Assembly (NCBI GenBank): GCA_019096195.1
Contig: JAGTXK010000060.1
Span: 62,001-126,000 of the forward strand
Direction of reading: 5' to 3'
Origin: Boletus sp. NGJ
Lineage: Eukaryota; Basidiomycota; Agaricomycetes; Boletales; Boletaceae
DNA: 64,000 nucleotides
The notes under the pieces: model-generated
Told to the model about the DNA's origin: nothing
The model's input: only the letters and a program-made list of their open reading frames with translations
Databases searched by the model: none
In this document: positions 45,024 through 56,074 of the stretch, in pieces
How the letters are laid out: the number at the start of each line of letters is the position of its first letter
Position numbering within the stretch: the first letter of the stretch is position 1
Made by a program: the position numbers and the translations under genes

Positions 45024-45780
45024 GATCTCGGTTCAACTGTAAGAGATCAAGAAGCCCATCCTATCTTTTTCCACTTTCGGTGAAAGATCACTTCGATGGG
45101 TTGTTGGTAGGTGGCGCAAGGTTGTTGCGACAAGTTTGACTTGATCATTAGCACAGATACTTGTTACACCAATGTTACTCCGGAGCAGCAGCCTACAATG
45201 CGGAAGCGCTGGCACTGGGAGTCAGTAACATCGTTCTTCAACTTTCCCAGCGGACCAGGTTTCAGTGGAAAGACTCGGCCTTAATCCGCGTGTCTCAAAT
45301 CTACTACTTCGGAATTGTCCTCTGTCACTCTTGGGGTGTGTTATGTCCTCGCGTGCAGGGAATTGATGACACCTAGTTGCACTGCGTCCATCACTCTACG
45401 GATCTGGTTCTAATTGGTATGAACAAGTTGTATTTTTCCTCCGCTCGGGACGCCAGGGGATGCTAGTTCGTATGACCGGCTTCCAGTCTACACTCTGGCT
45501 ATTTCTCAGCGAACCTCATGAACCAATGTCCAGTAAGTTTCTAACCAGTCCTACGGCCTATTTAGTGATTGATGGTATTCACTTTGTAGTCTTGACTAGG
45601 TCTCGCCCGCTGGGCGGCTGACGGTCGACGTCATAATCGTCGGCGGCTGAAACCCAACATTATTGGACTATAAAAACAAGCCTCTCTCCTCGCTTCTTTT
45701 CCCAGAATTAGTTGCAGCATATCGATTACTCGTATTCCAGCCTTTATCGACAAGCTACTTCAGTGTCATACGTCGTCGTC
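45024..45780. other. Intergenic between divergent genes
   Basis: About 750 bases between NCS2 and the Ser-rich gene. No coding signal. A TATA-like tataaaa at 45669-45675 sits 112 bases before the ATG at 45781. Confidence 0.5.
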
Positions 45781-47528
45781 ATGACTATCAACGTCGTCAA
45801 CCCCTTCAAGTCCCAGACTGCCAGCACCTTCGACAAGAACAAGATTGACCAAGACGTGCATGGCGGCGAGTGCCTCCCTTCCGTAGGCCTCAGCCTTCAC
45901 TCGGGAAAGAAGATTTTCAAGTTTGGTACCACTGTCACCGTAGTGGACGACAACTTATCTAAGCCAAAGTCATTGGAACATGCGGTAAGCAGAACCATTC
46001 CACTGAATTGGTTGCACTTGACACGCGTCCTTCAGAAGGCAGTTCGGTCCTCGTCGTTCTTCAATGTGTGCGCGGATATCCACGTGGAAAAGCAGAGGAG
46101 GATTCTTTCCAAGGTCAAGTCGGTGAAGAGCAACATCACCAAGTTATTGAAGCCAACTGGTCGCGCCTCTGCGGCTGTTCCGTGCATCGACCCTCTTGCC
46201 ATCCCCAGTGTCGAACACAGTACAACGAACGGTCATTCATCCTCTCTGTCTATCCTCCAGCATCCCAAGCCCAAAGCCCGTGTAGTCACCGCGTACAAGT
46301 TCACCCCTCCTCAGCACACGATTTTAGAGGCAATCGCCTCCCCTGTCGCTTACGGCGGGAACGTAGCCGACGAGCCAATCAAAGACTTGAGCGCCACCTT
46401 CTGCGGCCTAGTCGAAGCTTCATCCCCGTCACCGACTGGCCAGCTTTTCACGACGCCGGAGTCTCAACTTGATACGTTTCCTTCGACGTTTGCTCTCAGT
46501 GAGTTACAAACGATCGAGGAGGAAGATGGGAGTACGGAATTCGTCGTTAGGGCGGTGAATTCGGAACAGAAAGAAGTGGCAATATCTGGCGCATATACAT
46601 CACGGTCAAACAGTGACTCTGCGGTCACTGTTTACTTATCCAGTGACACACTCTCCGATCATACTACGGCACATGGGGTCGGTTTAGTCAGCTCAGAGAT
46701 CAGCACGTCGCCTGGTGACACTTCCTTTGCAACGAGCGTTGATGCAGATGATAGTCACCAGTTCTTACCTGGTGCACATCGTGGGCTTCGCAGGGTACCA
46801 AGTTATGAAGACCTGAGGGTGAGTTGCTTCAAGTCGTCAAATCTTCCTAATCACACTTTCGCTGACCTTGTTAATCACAACTTACAGACCATTGCAAACC
46901 GTGATGTTTCGTGCTCTGATATGTCCTGTGGATCGTCGGACTGCGATTTCTCATACGGGAAAGCTTCTGGTATTGATACAGCACCACTGCGCAAATTGAG
47001 GAAGTGCGATAATCTGAGGGTAATTTGATCATATTTCGTCTCTTGCGATTTTTGCTAAGTGGTACGCCCAGAAATCGTTTTTGTTGTTGGAGCCCAAGAT
47101 ATGCACTCCATCGACTCGTCAAATGAACAAGTATAGGAAGTTTCGGGTAAGTTGTCGTTTCCTTAACACGTTACCGACGCTCAATTTCGGTATCACAGAC
47201 ATGGTTGAGCGCGAGAGGTCACGAATCGTCTCGCAATACACAGAAGACATCCACATCCAGAGCACCCAGGGAATCACTCAAGGCCACTCCCGTATCTCGC
47301 AGCCGCCAGTTTATACAAAGCGTCTTGTATCCTTCACGTCGTGTACAAGAGCACGTTTTCAAACTACCGCCACTTCAACCTTCACCACCATCATCGCCTC
47401 CAGTCTGGTCGTGTGCCAAAATAACGCGGTCGAGTTCAAAGGCGAAGAGGCGTCGGAGGATGACGAAACAGTCAATGAAAAGGTTGAAGGCGCGGCTCGA
47501 CTCCATGGATATCGAGCCTTGGTACTGA
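45781..47528 (+). CDS. Ser-rich protein of unknown function
   Basis: Not recognised. It begins MTINVVNPFKSQTASTFDKN, with an intron after about 68 codons, then a long Ser/Thr-rich exon probably without fixed fold, containing acidic patches (SELQTIEEEDGSTEF). Short 3' exons follow, each ending at the same kind of junction: RRVPSYEDLR, KLRKCDNLR and MNKYRKFR, all before a phase-0 intron with a gtgag or gtaag donor. The last exon is basic (SSSKAKRRRRMTKQSMKRLK) and ends DSMDIEPWY. The joins are in frame. No signal peptide or membrane helix. It could be nuclear given the basic end, which is inference. The gene is followed by repetitive DNA. Confidence 0.6.
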
Positions 47529-47739
47529 ACCACAGGCTCAGCTTCTCCGGTACCATCTTGCATCGTTTCCTTCGTCCTAAGCTAACTCGCCTTTCGGTTT
47601 TTCGTGTCACAACCATTTATCACAGAAAAACTCCCAAAAAAATAGTATAAGATTTAAAACGCACAAAAAAAGGATATAATGTTCGAAAACGTCTCAAAAA
47701 GAAAAGCTACGCCTCGGAAACATTTCTTGCAAGGGTCGA

Positions 47740-49160
47740 TTGGTATCATCTCTTAGTATGTCTCTTCCTTCGTGTGTACAGTGTCACAGGCAACGCTCTT
47801 CACAGTACGTCCTAAGGGCACAAAAAAAGTTGAAAAGCTTCAAAACGTACCAAAAAAAATTATCCGCGCACTTGCTCGATGGGTATTCACATAAGTTGGA
47901 CTTGTCCTTCATTCATCGCAGCGTTCGGCTGACACTCATAATAGTACGTCTCAAGAATACAAAAAACATCCAAATCGTCAAATCTACGTTTACGTGGTAC
48001 CCCACTCTCGGTGCGTCTATCGTTCATACCCCACTGCCGGATTTAACTAACATCCAAAAGAGATAAAGAGTCGAGATCTCGGAAACCATTCGGAAAGTCG
48101 TCGTAATTACCCACCGAAACTAAGGCACGGTTACGTTCCAGGAGTCCATCTCTCTTGCTCTCCGCGTACGTTGTGCCTTCTGTGCCGCGCTCACCAGGTG
48201 CTGAGTAAAGCTTTTCCAAACTGCATTCCCTCGTTCTCCCAGGAAATGTCGAAATCGTCAAAAGTTAATCAATAACTCGACGACTGGATTATATCTTGCG
48301 AGACCCCATCCCGACCCTCCTTTGGGTGCGCCCAGTCCCCAAGCGCATGACCCGCAGCCTGAGATTCATCACACTCCAAGTCTTGATCTCGTTGCCTTTA
48401 CCTTTTTTCGGTTGCGAGGTCACAAAGGGAACGTTTGGTTCGATTGGAGCTCTTCTTGACATCCCCCATTCCTCCACACCGAACACCCGTCTCTAGGAGT
48501 TGGCGCTCGACGGGTATCTCTCATAAGTTCGACTTGTCCTTCATTCATTGCAGCGTCCAGCTGACATTCTTCACATCTCAAGAATACAAAAAAAAGAAAG
48601 TCAAGTCATCAACTCTTTATCTTGTTCCTACTCTATTTGGTATCCACTCTCGGTGGGTCCGATTGTTCGCTCATACTCCCCGATGGAGTTTGACTAACAT
48701 TCAAAAGGCATACATAAGACATCTCGGAAACTATCTGGAAAATCGTATGGCTGCGCAACGAAACTAATGCACGAATTTAGTTACGCTCTGACGGGAGTCC
48801 ACTTCGTGTGCTCTTCACGCACGTTGTGTCTTCCGTGCCGCGCTCACGAAGAACAAAGCTTCTCCAGACTACACTTCCCCCTTCCCCCCAGGTCGAGAAT
48901 GACCGAGAACTCAACAACTGGATCATGTCCTGCGAGACTCCCATTCCGTCCCTCTTTTGGGTACGTCCTATTCTCTTGTGCATGGTCCGCAATCTGAGAT
49001 TCTTAATACTCTCAGTCTCAACCTCGCTACTTTTACCTTTCCTCGGTTGCGAGGTCCCAAATGGAGTGTTTGGGTCGATTGAACTTTTTCTTGACGTCGC
49101 CCGTTCCGACTTATTTCCCCACACACCACCCACTCGTCTTCCCTCGACTACACTTGGAGT
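47740..49160. repeat. Diverged tandem duplication, unit about 0.64 kb
   Basis: Two copies, about 47875-48506 and 48507-49150, are offset by 631-644 bases. Matching landmarks are ggacttgtccttcattcat (47897) with gacttgtccttcattcattg (48532), ccgaaactaagg (48114) with cgaaactaatg (48759), and the block around 48290-48470 with 48925-49100. A shorter related piece with the motif agtacgtc..aag..acaaaaaa starts near 47740, so a third partial copy is likely. Both strands show related frames. The minus strand reads PNVPFVTSQPKKGKGNE in one copy and PNTPFGTSQPRKGKSSE in the other. No known element type recognised. Confidence 0.75.
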
Positions 49161-49416
49161 TGCGGAAGCTAGTATATACACTCGTGTATATTACTGGTTC
49201 TTTTTCGGACTTCTTTGTAGTATTCTCTTCGGGCGATGTATGCGTATTGCAGCGCATTTTGATATTTATATTTATAATGATTTTTTCTCAATCACTAAAT
49301 GTTAGGTCACCGATCTAGGTCAAGGTAATTCTCGGTTCTAGTTCTGAACGATCTTGCTAACTGAAGTGAATTTCAGAGCGCGAAACGTCCCATCCTTTTG
49401 CTGACAACGTAATATC

Positions 49417-51193
49417 CTATGCTTGCAATGGGATATCTCCGGGAGCAACCGCGGCATTCCGCTTCCCTGCATATGCTATCAAAGCCGCGCTGACGCCCTT
49501 CAACGCCTCGGCCATCAGGTCAAAGTCTTCCAGCTGGGGTAAGCGTCCACCTCAGATCCAGTCTGTTATCACTGGTTTAACAAAGTTCACCCACCTCATT
49601 CCAGATCTGTGCGCTACACCTAGCCCACCACTTCCCGTTGTGATAGAAAGGAGCTGCATAAGTGTCCCACTGTAACAAGATCGTATGCTGGAAGAAACTT
49701 TTCAGTTCTGCGGTCAGCTTTATTTCTCCCGGAATTGGTAGCGCTACATTGACCTTTGGACTGGATCCAGTGACGTGAGCAGCTAAACAAGCGAACGACT
49801 CACCATAGAAAGCGTATGTTCTCCCTCGGGGTCCATCACACTCGTCTTGAGCAGAATTGCGAGTCTCGCACCGCCGGCCATCGCTAAACGATGGGTATAT
49901 TCATTGATGCGACGCTCGCCACCAAGCCACTCGCGGAAATCAAGAGCTGGATTGCATTGGTGTCGGATTTCGTTAGGTTCCTTCAAAATCGCACGACTTA
50001 CCAGCCGTGACACTCAGCCAAGGGACCCAATCCACCGTCGACGTCCCTTGGGAACAATCGATATCAATGCTCTGCGATTAACTCTATCACATACATTCGA
50101 AAAGCTCCACAAAGCTCCTCCGCCCGCTGAAACCGGTGTCTAGTGGTGATTTGTAAACCCCTGGTGTGGGTATCGGTGACTTGATAATGTGTTGGTTTCT
50201 GAGTCAAAATGTCAACGCTCTCTGTTTGACACGAGGGCGAACTGGGACTGCGAACCTTGTTGGTACATAAAGAACAGTACACCCTCGCTTGGCAAACAAC
50301 CATTTGTGACAGTTCTATCGAAGCTTTTCAAGCTAGGCCCGGAGCGAGGACGTAATGCCATGCACTCACGGACACCCAGAAGTCAGGTTGGGCGACGGAT
50401 AAATCGATGTCCAACTCCTGGCCGATGGAATGTGCGGCGTCCACCACTGTCCATATACCAGCATCTTTGCAAATCGAAACCATTTGTTTCCAGGGCAAAG
50501 ACACACCCGGATTGGATGCAATAGTGTCGATAACAGCAACTATTTTTCCATGCCGGTTTCGTTCTGATCGTTCTGACACTAGCCTCTGAACGTGGGCCCG
50601 AAAATTCCGTGCGATATCGTCGCGGCTAATAGGAAAATGGAACTCAAAGGTTGATATAGTCGGGCGTGGGGGTGTGTCGCAAAGGTATTTGATCAGTTGT
50701 GCGACGGCAGCGTATGTGATCGACGCTGAACAGCCTGGTCAACATGCAAGTCAGCTCACGTTGAAAATCTGACACACTCTTTATGATAGTGTCTTCCTCG
50801 TGCCATTCAAAGTTCCGCAGAATGGTTGTGATGCCCATGGACGCATTCGTAACGAACACACACTCCGCTGGCTCTGCACCGATCATCTTCGCAACGCGTA
50901 CCCGAGCTCCCCTCATCTGTTCAGGGGCATACAGTCGGTAAAACTTGTCTGGATTGGCCTCGATATCTGCTGTGAGATCATCGCAAAACTTTCGAACGGG
51001 CGTCGGGAGAGCACCATAAGAGCCTGGGATGGTCAGACGTTTTGGTAAAGATTTATAGGAAAGACTTACCATTGTTCATGTTGGTATAGCTCGAGTCGAA
51101 TCCAAAGAATTTGCGTAACCCATGTCCAAACGGCGGTGGTGTCGTCTTGTAGAATGCCTCCAAATCCAAATATGCCGCGTCCTCCCTTGCCAT
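49417..51193 (-). CDS. Class-V aminotransferase-fold PLP enzyme, copy A
   Basis: Fold-type I PLP enzyme of the isopenicillin-N-epimerase-like group, which in fungi includes the hercynylcysteine sulfoxide lyase Egt2 of ergothioneine synthesis. Visible blocks are PPPFGHGLRKFFGFDSSYTN, GSYGALPTPVRKFCDDL, ANPDKFYRLYAPEQMRG, FVTNASMGITTILRNFEW, VDAAHSIGQELDIDL (cofactor Asp and His) and, after an intron, NCHKWLFAKRG with the Schiff-base Lys at 50303-50305. The C-terminal domain has ALDFREWLGGERRINEY and WWARCSAQIWNEVEDFDLM. The start at 51193 matches the length of copy B. Substrate is unknown; lyase or epimerase action on a sulfur amino acid is inference. Tandem paralogue of the next gene. Confidence 0.82.
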
Positions 51194-51462
51194 GGCGTTC
51201 CGCTGACTCGGGATGAACGATACGGCTTGATAATTAAAATATCGAGAGTCCGAAGTGTCCCGGCTGAGAACCATCAGCTCGCGCATCCTCAGCTTCCGTC
51301 GCTCCGTCGCCAACGGCCCGTAACAGTTCCGCTGGTCAGCAGATAACGAAATCGTATTGGAACTTGATTCACGGTTTCCCTTTCTATATTCTACGATTTA
51401 TGGAATTCCCTTCGGATCCGCGCATGATTCCCCAAGCATGTTAATGACAGCGAGTGTGATGG

Positions 51463-53213
51463 TCAATTGTTCTGTTGCGCTGCATATTCCTTCACTTTAG
51501 CACAAGCATCCTTCAGAGCGTTCGCCATTACATCAAAGTCGGATATCTACGAAATGCGATGAATAACGATGAAAGGGGGATAGATATTCTGCACAAACCT
51601 CATTCCAAATCTGCACGCTGCATCTAACCCACCATTTTTCGTTGTGTTTATATGCTAAGGCAGAGGTTTGCCATTGGAGTAACAAGGTGTCGAGAAAGAC
51701 CTTGTTAACCTCGTCGGATGCCTCGATTTCGCTGGGGATAGGCAGCTCCACGTTGACCTGTATGAATCAGCACATTACACGAGCACTGTGGGAAAAGTCG
51801 TTTTTCACTAACCATGTTGAATGTTAATTCGCCATCCGGGTCCATAACGTTGGTACCGAGACGTTCCGCAAGGTGTCTGCCTCCTACGAGGGCGAGGGCG
51901 TGGGTATACTCATTAATCTTGTGCTCTCCACCCAACCATTCCCTGAAATCAATCGCTGCCAGAATGTCAGGAACAAGTATCGTAAATTAATCAGCAAGTG
52001 TGTTGACCTGCGCTGATGCTCAGATGCGGGACGTAATCAATTGTTCCGGTCCCTAGAACAAATTGAACAATGTAGGCGTAGTTGAGGCAGTGTTGATACG
52101 CACAGTCAAAGAGCGTGACAAAGTCCTGAGGACCTTTGTAATCACCGTCGTGCGGAGAGTTATAGGTGACCGGCGTGGGGATCGGCGACTTGATAAGATG
52201 CTGGTTTCTAAAATTCCTCTGGCTGAGCTATCAGAAACCCATAAAATTCGAATTAATCAAACCTCTTTGGAATATAAAGAACGGCGCTTCCCCTCTTCGA
52301 AAAGAGCCATTTGTGGCAATTCTTTGGGAAACGAAGGCCGGTCACTACAACTCAAAGGGGATGTGGAGGAACATACCGAAACCCAAAAGTCGGGCCGTGC
52401 TTCAGACAGGTTGATGTCCAACTCTTGACCAATCGAGTGAGCACCATCTACGACGCTAATGACCCCCGCCTCTCGGCAAATTGCCACCATCTCTTTCCAG
52501 GGAAGCGAAACCCCGGGGAGAGAAACGATGGTATCAATGAGCGCGATAATCTTCCTTTTTCCTGTTTCTACGTCGCCCATTTTTGTCAGCTGCTTAATAT
52601 GCTCTTCGAAATCCTGAACAATCTGGGCGCGTTTCGTCGGGAATTGAAGGTTGAATGTCGACAAAGTGGGGTGAGGCGGAAGATCCGCGAGATACTTGAG
52701 CGTTTGGGACACAGAACCATATGTCGTCGTCGCTGAGTAGAAAAGTGAACCACAAAGCAATGTTGTAGACTCGATGGTCACACCTCCAACTAGAACGTCT
52801 CCCTCGTTGAAGACGAAATTGCGCAGGACGGTCGCGATGCCGTGCGATGTATTGTTCACGATGACACACTCGTCAGTTTCCGCACCAATGAGGTTGGCGA
52901 CGCGTTCTCGGACATGGGTCAGATAGTCGATGCAGTTGACCCTGATGAACTTGTCCGGATTGGACTCCGCTTCGTCGGTTAGCTTATCGCAGAAGGCACG
53001 GACAGGAAGTGGTAGCGACCCATAGGAGCCTGTACATAAGTGAATCAACAAAACTTATTGGCAGGCAACAGGGCACCTACCGTGGTTGAGGTTGATATAG
53101 TTGGGCTCGAATCCAAAAAGTGCACGTATATCGTGCCCAAATGGTGGCGGTGGTGTCTTGTAAAGTTTAGCGGCGACCACGGAGTGGTGAGGAAGTGACT
53201 TCGTGGCGGTCAT
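51463..53213 (-). CDS. Class-V aminotransferase-fold PLP enzyme, copy B
   Basis: Paralogue of the gene at 49417-51193 with the same exon layout. It starts MTATKSLPHHSVVAAKLYK, then PPPPFGHDIRALFGFEPNYI, LNHGSYGSLPLPVRAFCDKL, SNPDKFIRVNCIDYL, VNNTSHGIATVLRNFVF, VVDGAHSIGQELDINL, and NCHKWLFSKRG with the Lys at 52310-52312 after a 60-nt intron. The small domain has IDFREWLGGEHKINEYTHAL and NVELPIPSE, and the end is VKEYAAQQNN. The N-H-G-S-(F/Y)-G motif typical of Egt2-like proteins is intact here, while copy A reads N-N-G-S-Y-G. It shares a 190-bp divergent promoter with the GGCT-like gene. Confidence 0.84.
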
Positions 53214-53406
53214 ACCTGCTCAAGGAGGACAGTTAACCGGCAGGAAAGCACTCATTATTTTGTGACCAGGATTACCAGGCGTGCCATGTCAAGAATAGCC
53301 TGTGGGTCTCATGACTCTTGTCTTGTCTTATCTTATCTCATATCGACGCTATATAACTTATTCTCTCTCCCATGCCCAGCCCGTCCTTCGCTTCCATACC
53401 CTACCA

Positions 53407-54181
53407 ATGGCATCCGCCTTCTTTTATGGAACGTTGATGCACCCAAAGATATTGAAACGGGTGATCGGAAACGATGGGTCTTACCTCCAGATCAGCCCAG
53501 CATTATTGCTCGTGAGTGCACTTCATAATGACATTCTATCTCCCGGACTCTGACAATATCAATATCTTCACACGAACGATGTCTAGGACTATACCAGACA
53601 CAAAATCAATGTAGACGTGCAGTATATTGTGGTGCAGCCTTATTATTCACCCTTGAGCTGTAGGGTGCAGATTACCCGGCTCTGGTTCCTTACTCTCGCA
53701 GCCGAGTCATGTTTAGCGGGGATGTCGAGCCCGAGGAAATATTCGTGAGAGGATCATTGGTGATAGGACTTTCTGACGAAGACATCAGACTGTTGGACAT
53801 TTTTGAGGGGGACGTGAGTACTAACCCATTGACTCGAGAAACCATAGTAGCTGAAGAAACCATTTGTAGGAATATACGCGAGAACTGGTGGTCGTACACC
53901 CACTGGGTCCCTTGGTGGCCCTCGACGACATGAAGGAAACAGGAGGGGTGTCGAAAGATTATCCTGCACCGAACGAGGCAAACAGTCCGCTAGAAGTGAA
54001 CACTTACGTGTGGTGCAGGCCATTATCTATGTTACAGCCGAAGCTATGGACATTTGAGGAATTTGTCAAGCAGAGTGCATGGAAATGGATAGGCCCTGCA
54101 TCTCAAGATAACCAGGACTACACAGAGGTTGACAAACGACGTGCAATGGAAGGAACGATTGTCCATACGGAAGTGTACTAG
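53407..54181 (+). CDS. Gamma-glutamylcyclotransferase / AIG2-like protein
   Basis: Exons 53407-53511, 53587-53610, 53664-53813 and 53870-54181 give 196 residues. The N-terminal MASAFFYGTLMHPKILKRVI has the Y-G-T-L loop that binds the gamma-glutamyl group. ADYPALVPYSRSRVMFSGDV and SLVIGLSDEDIRLLDIFEGD carry the G-x-(V/L)-x-x-(L/I)-(S/T)-x-x-D..L-D-x-x-E-G pattern, where the Glu in EGD is the expected acid/base. YTRELVVVHPL and VNTYVWCR follow. Such enzymes release 5-oxoproline from gamma-glutamyl compounds. The exact substrate cannot be read from sequence. Divergent from PLP enzyme B. Confidence 0.85.
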
Positions 54182-54287
54182 CTAAAGCTAATATACTTCT
54201 ACTAGTAGAACTTCTTCTTCTGAAGATATATAAGGCTTGCACGGGACCGGGCACTGCAACTACGGGTAAGCTTTACGACCGTGACGG

Positions 54288-55878
54288 GTGATGTCTGAAA
54301 CACCGTTGCTGCCGATGTCGGATTCAATGCGCCAACGACGTAGAGAGCGCTTTAATTTACAGCAGTTCCAGGGCTGGATTCGGCTGGTCCTGCCAGCCTC
54401 AGTTGTCGCAACCTTCCTTCTCTTTATCTTCACCACCAGCATCGTCGACGAGACCAGACATCGCCTACCTTTGGAGCAGCCAGGTCCGTCACTTGTTGTA
54501 TCATATCCCGAGAATATTGGTTGACCTTAGGCTGGACCTTTCATTGACAATTTAAGATGTAGAGTTTCCTGACTTCTCGCACTACAAATTTCTTCAGACC
54601 CTTCCCCACACTCATTTTCCCATCCGTACGTCATGACACTAACTCCATTCGAATAATTCGTTGATACGACCCCAGAATCGCATGACAACAAGCGTGTCAT
54701 CGCCATCGGAGACATTCATGGCATGAACCAATCGCTAAGGTTAGCGTCTTCGGTTCCCGCTTATCGTGAATTCGACTCATCCCTCTCGCCGCTCCAGCAA
54801 ACTGCTCGTGCAGATTTCGTACGACCCGCAGTCAGATACTTTGATCCACTTGGGCGACCTAGTTTCGAAGAGTACAAAACTCTCGTCCGATCCAGTCCTG
54901 ACTTTCATGTCGACAAACCATGTTCTTGGTGTACGCGGCAATAACGACGAGAAAGTCATCGAATGGGGAGCTTGGATGGAGTGGATCGTATCCCTTCCTG
55001 GCGGCAAAGAATGGCTGGAGGATATGGACTCATATTGGTCTCATATCGACGGGGATGAGTCCAATGCCGAATTCGATACTTGGCTCAAGAAGTCGCACCA
55101 ACGATGGGGAGCATACGTGCCTAGCGGCTGGAAACTGCAAGGAAAATATTACAAGATCGCCCGCAGCATGTCTCAAGAGCACTACGATTACCTTCGCTCT
55201 CTGCCTCTCGTCCTCTACGCGCCGATAGCCCACACATACTTTGTTCATGCTGGGTTGCTAGCAGCCGACCCAACTCGCGAATATAGTGATCCCAAGCAGC
55301 CACTCTCTCATTGGCCCACTACAGCTAACCCGGAAGAAGACCGTCTCGTCCTTCGAGGTCTCCAAGAGCTGGCATTGTTGAATGAGATACCTCAGAACCA
55401 AGATCCCTGGGTTTTGATGAACATGCGAAGTCTCTCAAAAGAGGGAAAAGTCAAAGAGGGCAAGAAGGGTACCCCGTGGGCCGACTTGTGGAACGACGTC
55501 ATGAGCAGCTGCTCCGGCTTGTCTGCGACGGAACCACTAACGATCCCTTCCGAACACGGTTCGACGACACACACCCCTCTACAGTGCTTCCCGTCGATGG
55601 TGATATATGGTCACGCTGCAGCTCGAGATCTTGATGTGAAGCGATGGTCCGTTGGTGTTGACACCGGTTGTGTAAGTGATCTAATTATGTTGTTCAAGCG
55701 TCTTGACGCAGATTCCTACCAGACATATAGCCGTCGGTTGACTGCCGTCGTCCTCGACGCGAAGTCGTTCTTGCCCCAGACCCATTCGGCAACGTTTGGT
55801 GCATCACTCCACGAGTCCCTCATCCTGTACGGAGATGAAGGAATAGCCCAAGTCACTAGTGTAAAATGTCATGCATAA
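54288..55878 (+). CDS. Membrane-anchored metallophosphatase (Ppn2-like endopolyphosphatase)
   Basis: Type II membrane protein. A basic cytosolic start (MRQRRRERFNLQQFQGW) is followed by one helix (LVLPASVVATFLLFIFTTSI), then a calcineurin-like phosphatase domain with VIAIGDIHGM (D and H ligands), HLGDLVSKST, VLGVRGNNDE, the late His in YFVHAGLLAA and MVIYGHAAARDL. The order GDIHG, GDLVxKG-like, GNND, H, GH fits the PPP-type group that includes yeast Ppn2, a vacuolar zinc-dependent endopolyphosphatase. The third residue of GDLVSKS is changed from the more common GDLVxKGP. The exon join at ..GVDTGC-TYSRRLTAVVLD needs an AG in ccag near 55732. A soluble-substrate protein phosphatase is the alternative. 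Confidence 0.82.
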
Positions 55879-56074
55879 CCTGCCCTTTCTCATGCATTTA
55901 TTTAACATGTAGGCCTTTGTTACTTAACGTAAAATTTCTCCTGGAGTTTGTAGTCACATTGTGAGGTAAATTAGCTTAAGTTACTCATACACTAGAAAAC
56001 AATGAAGTTGCTACATTCCCTAACGCACTTAAGCCATCGTCTATCTACGGACCAAATGACCCGGGACTTCACAG

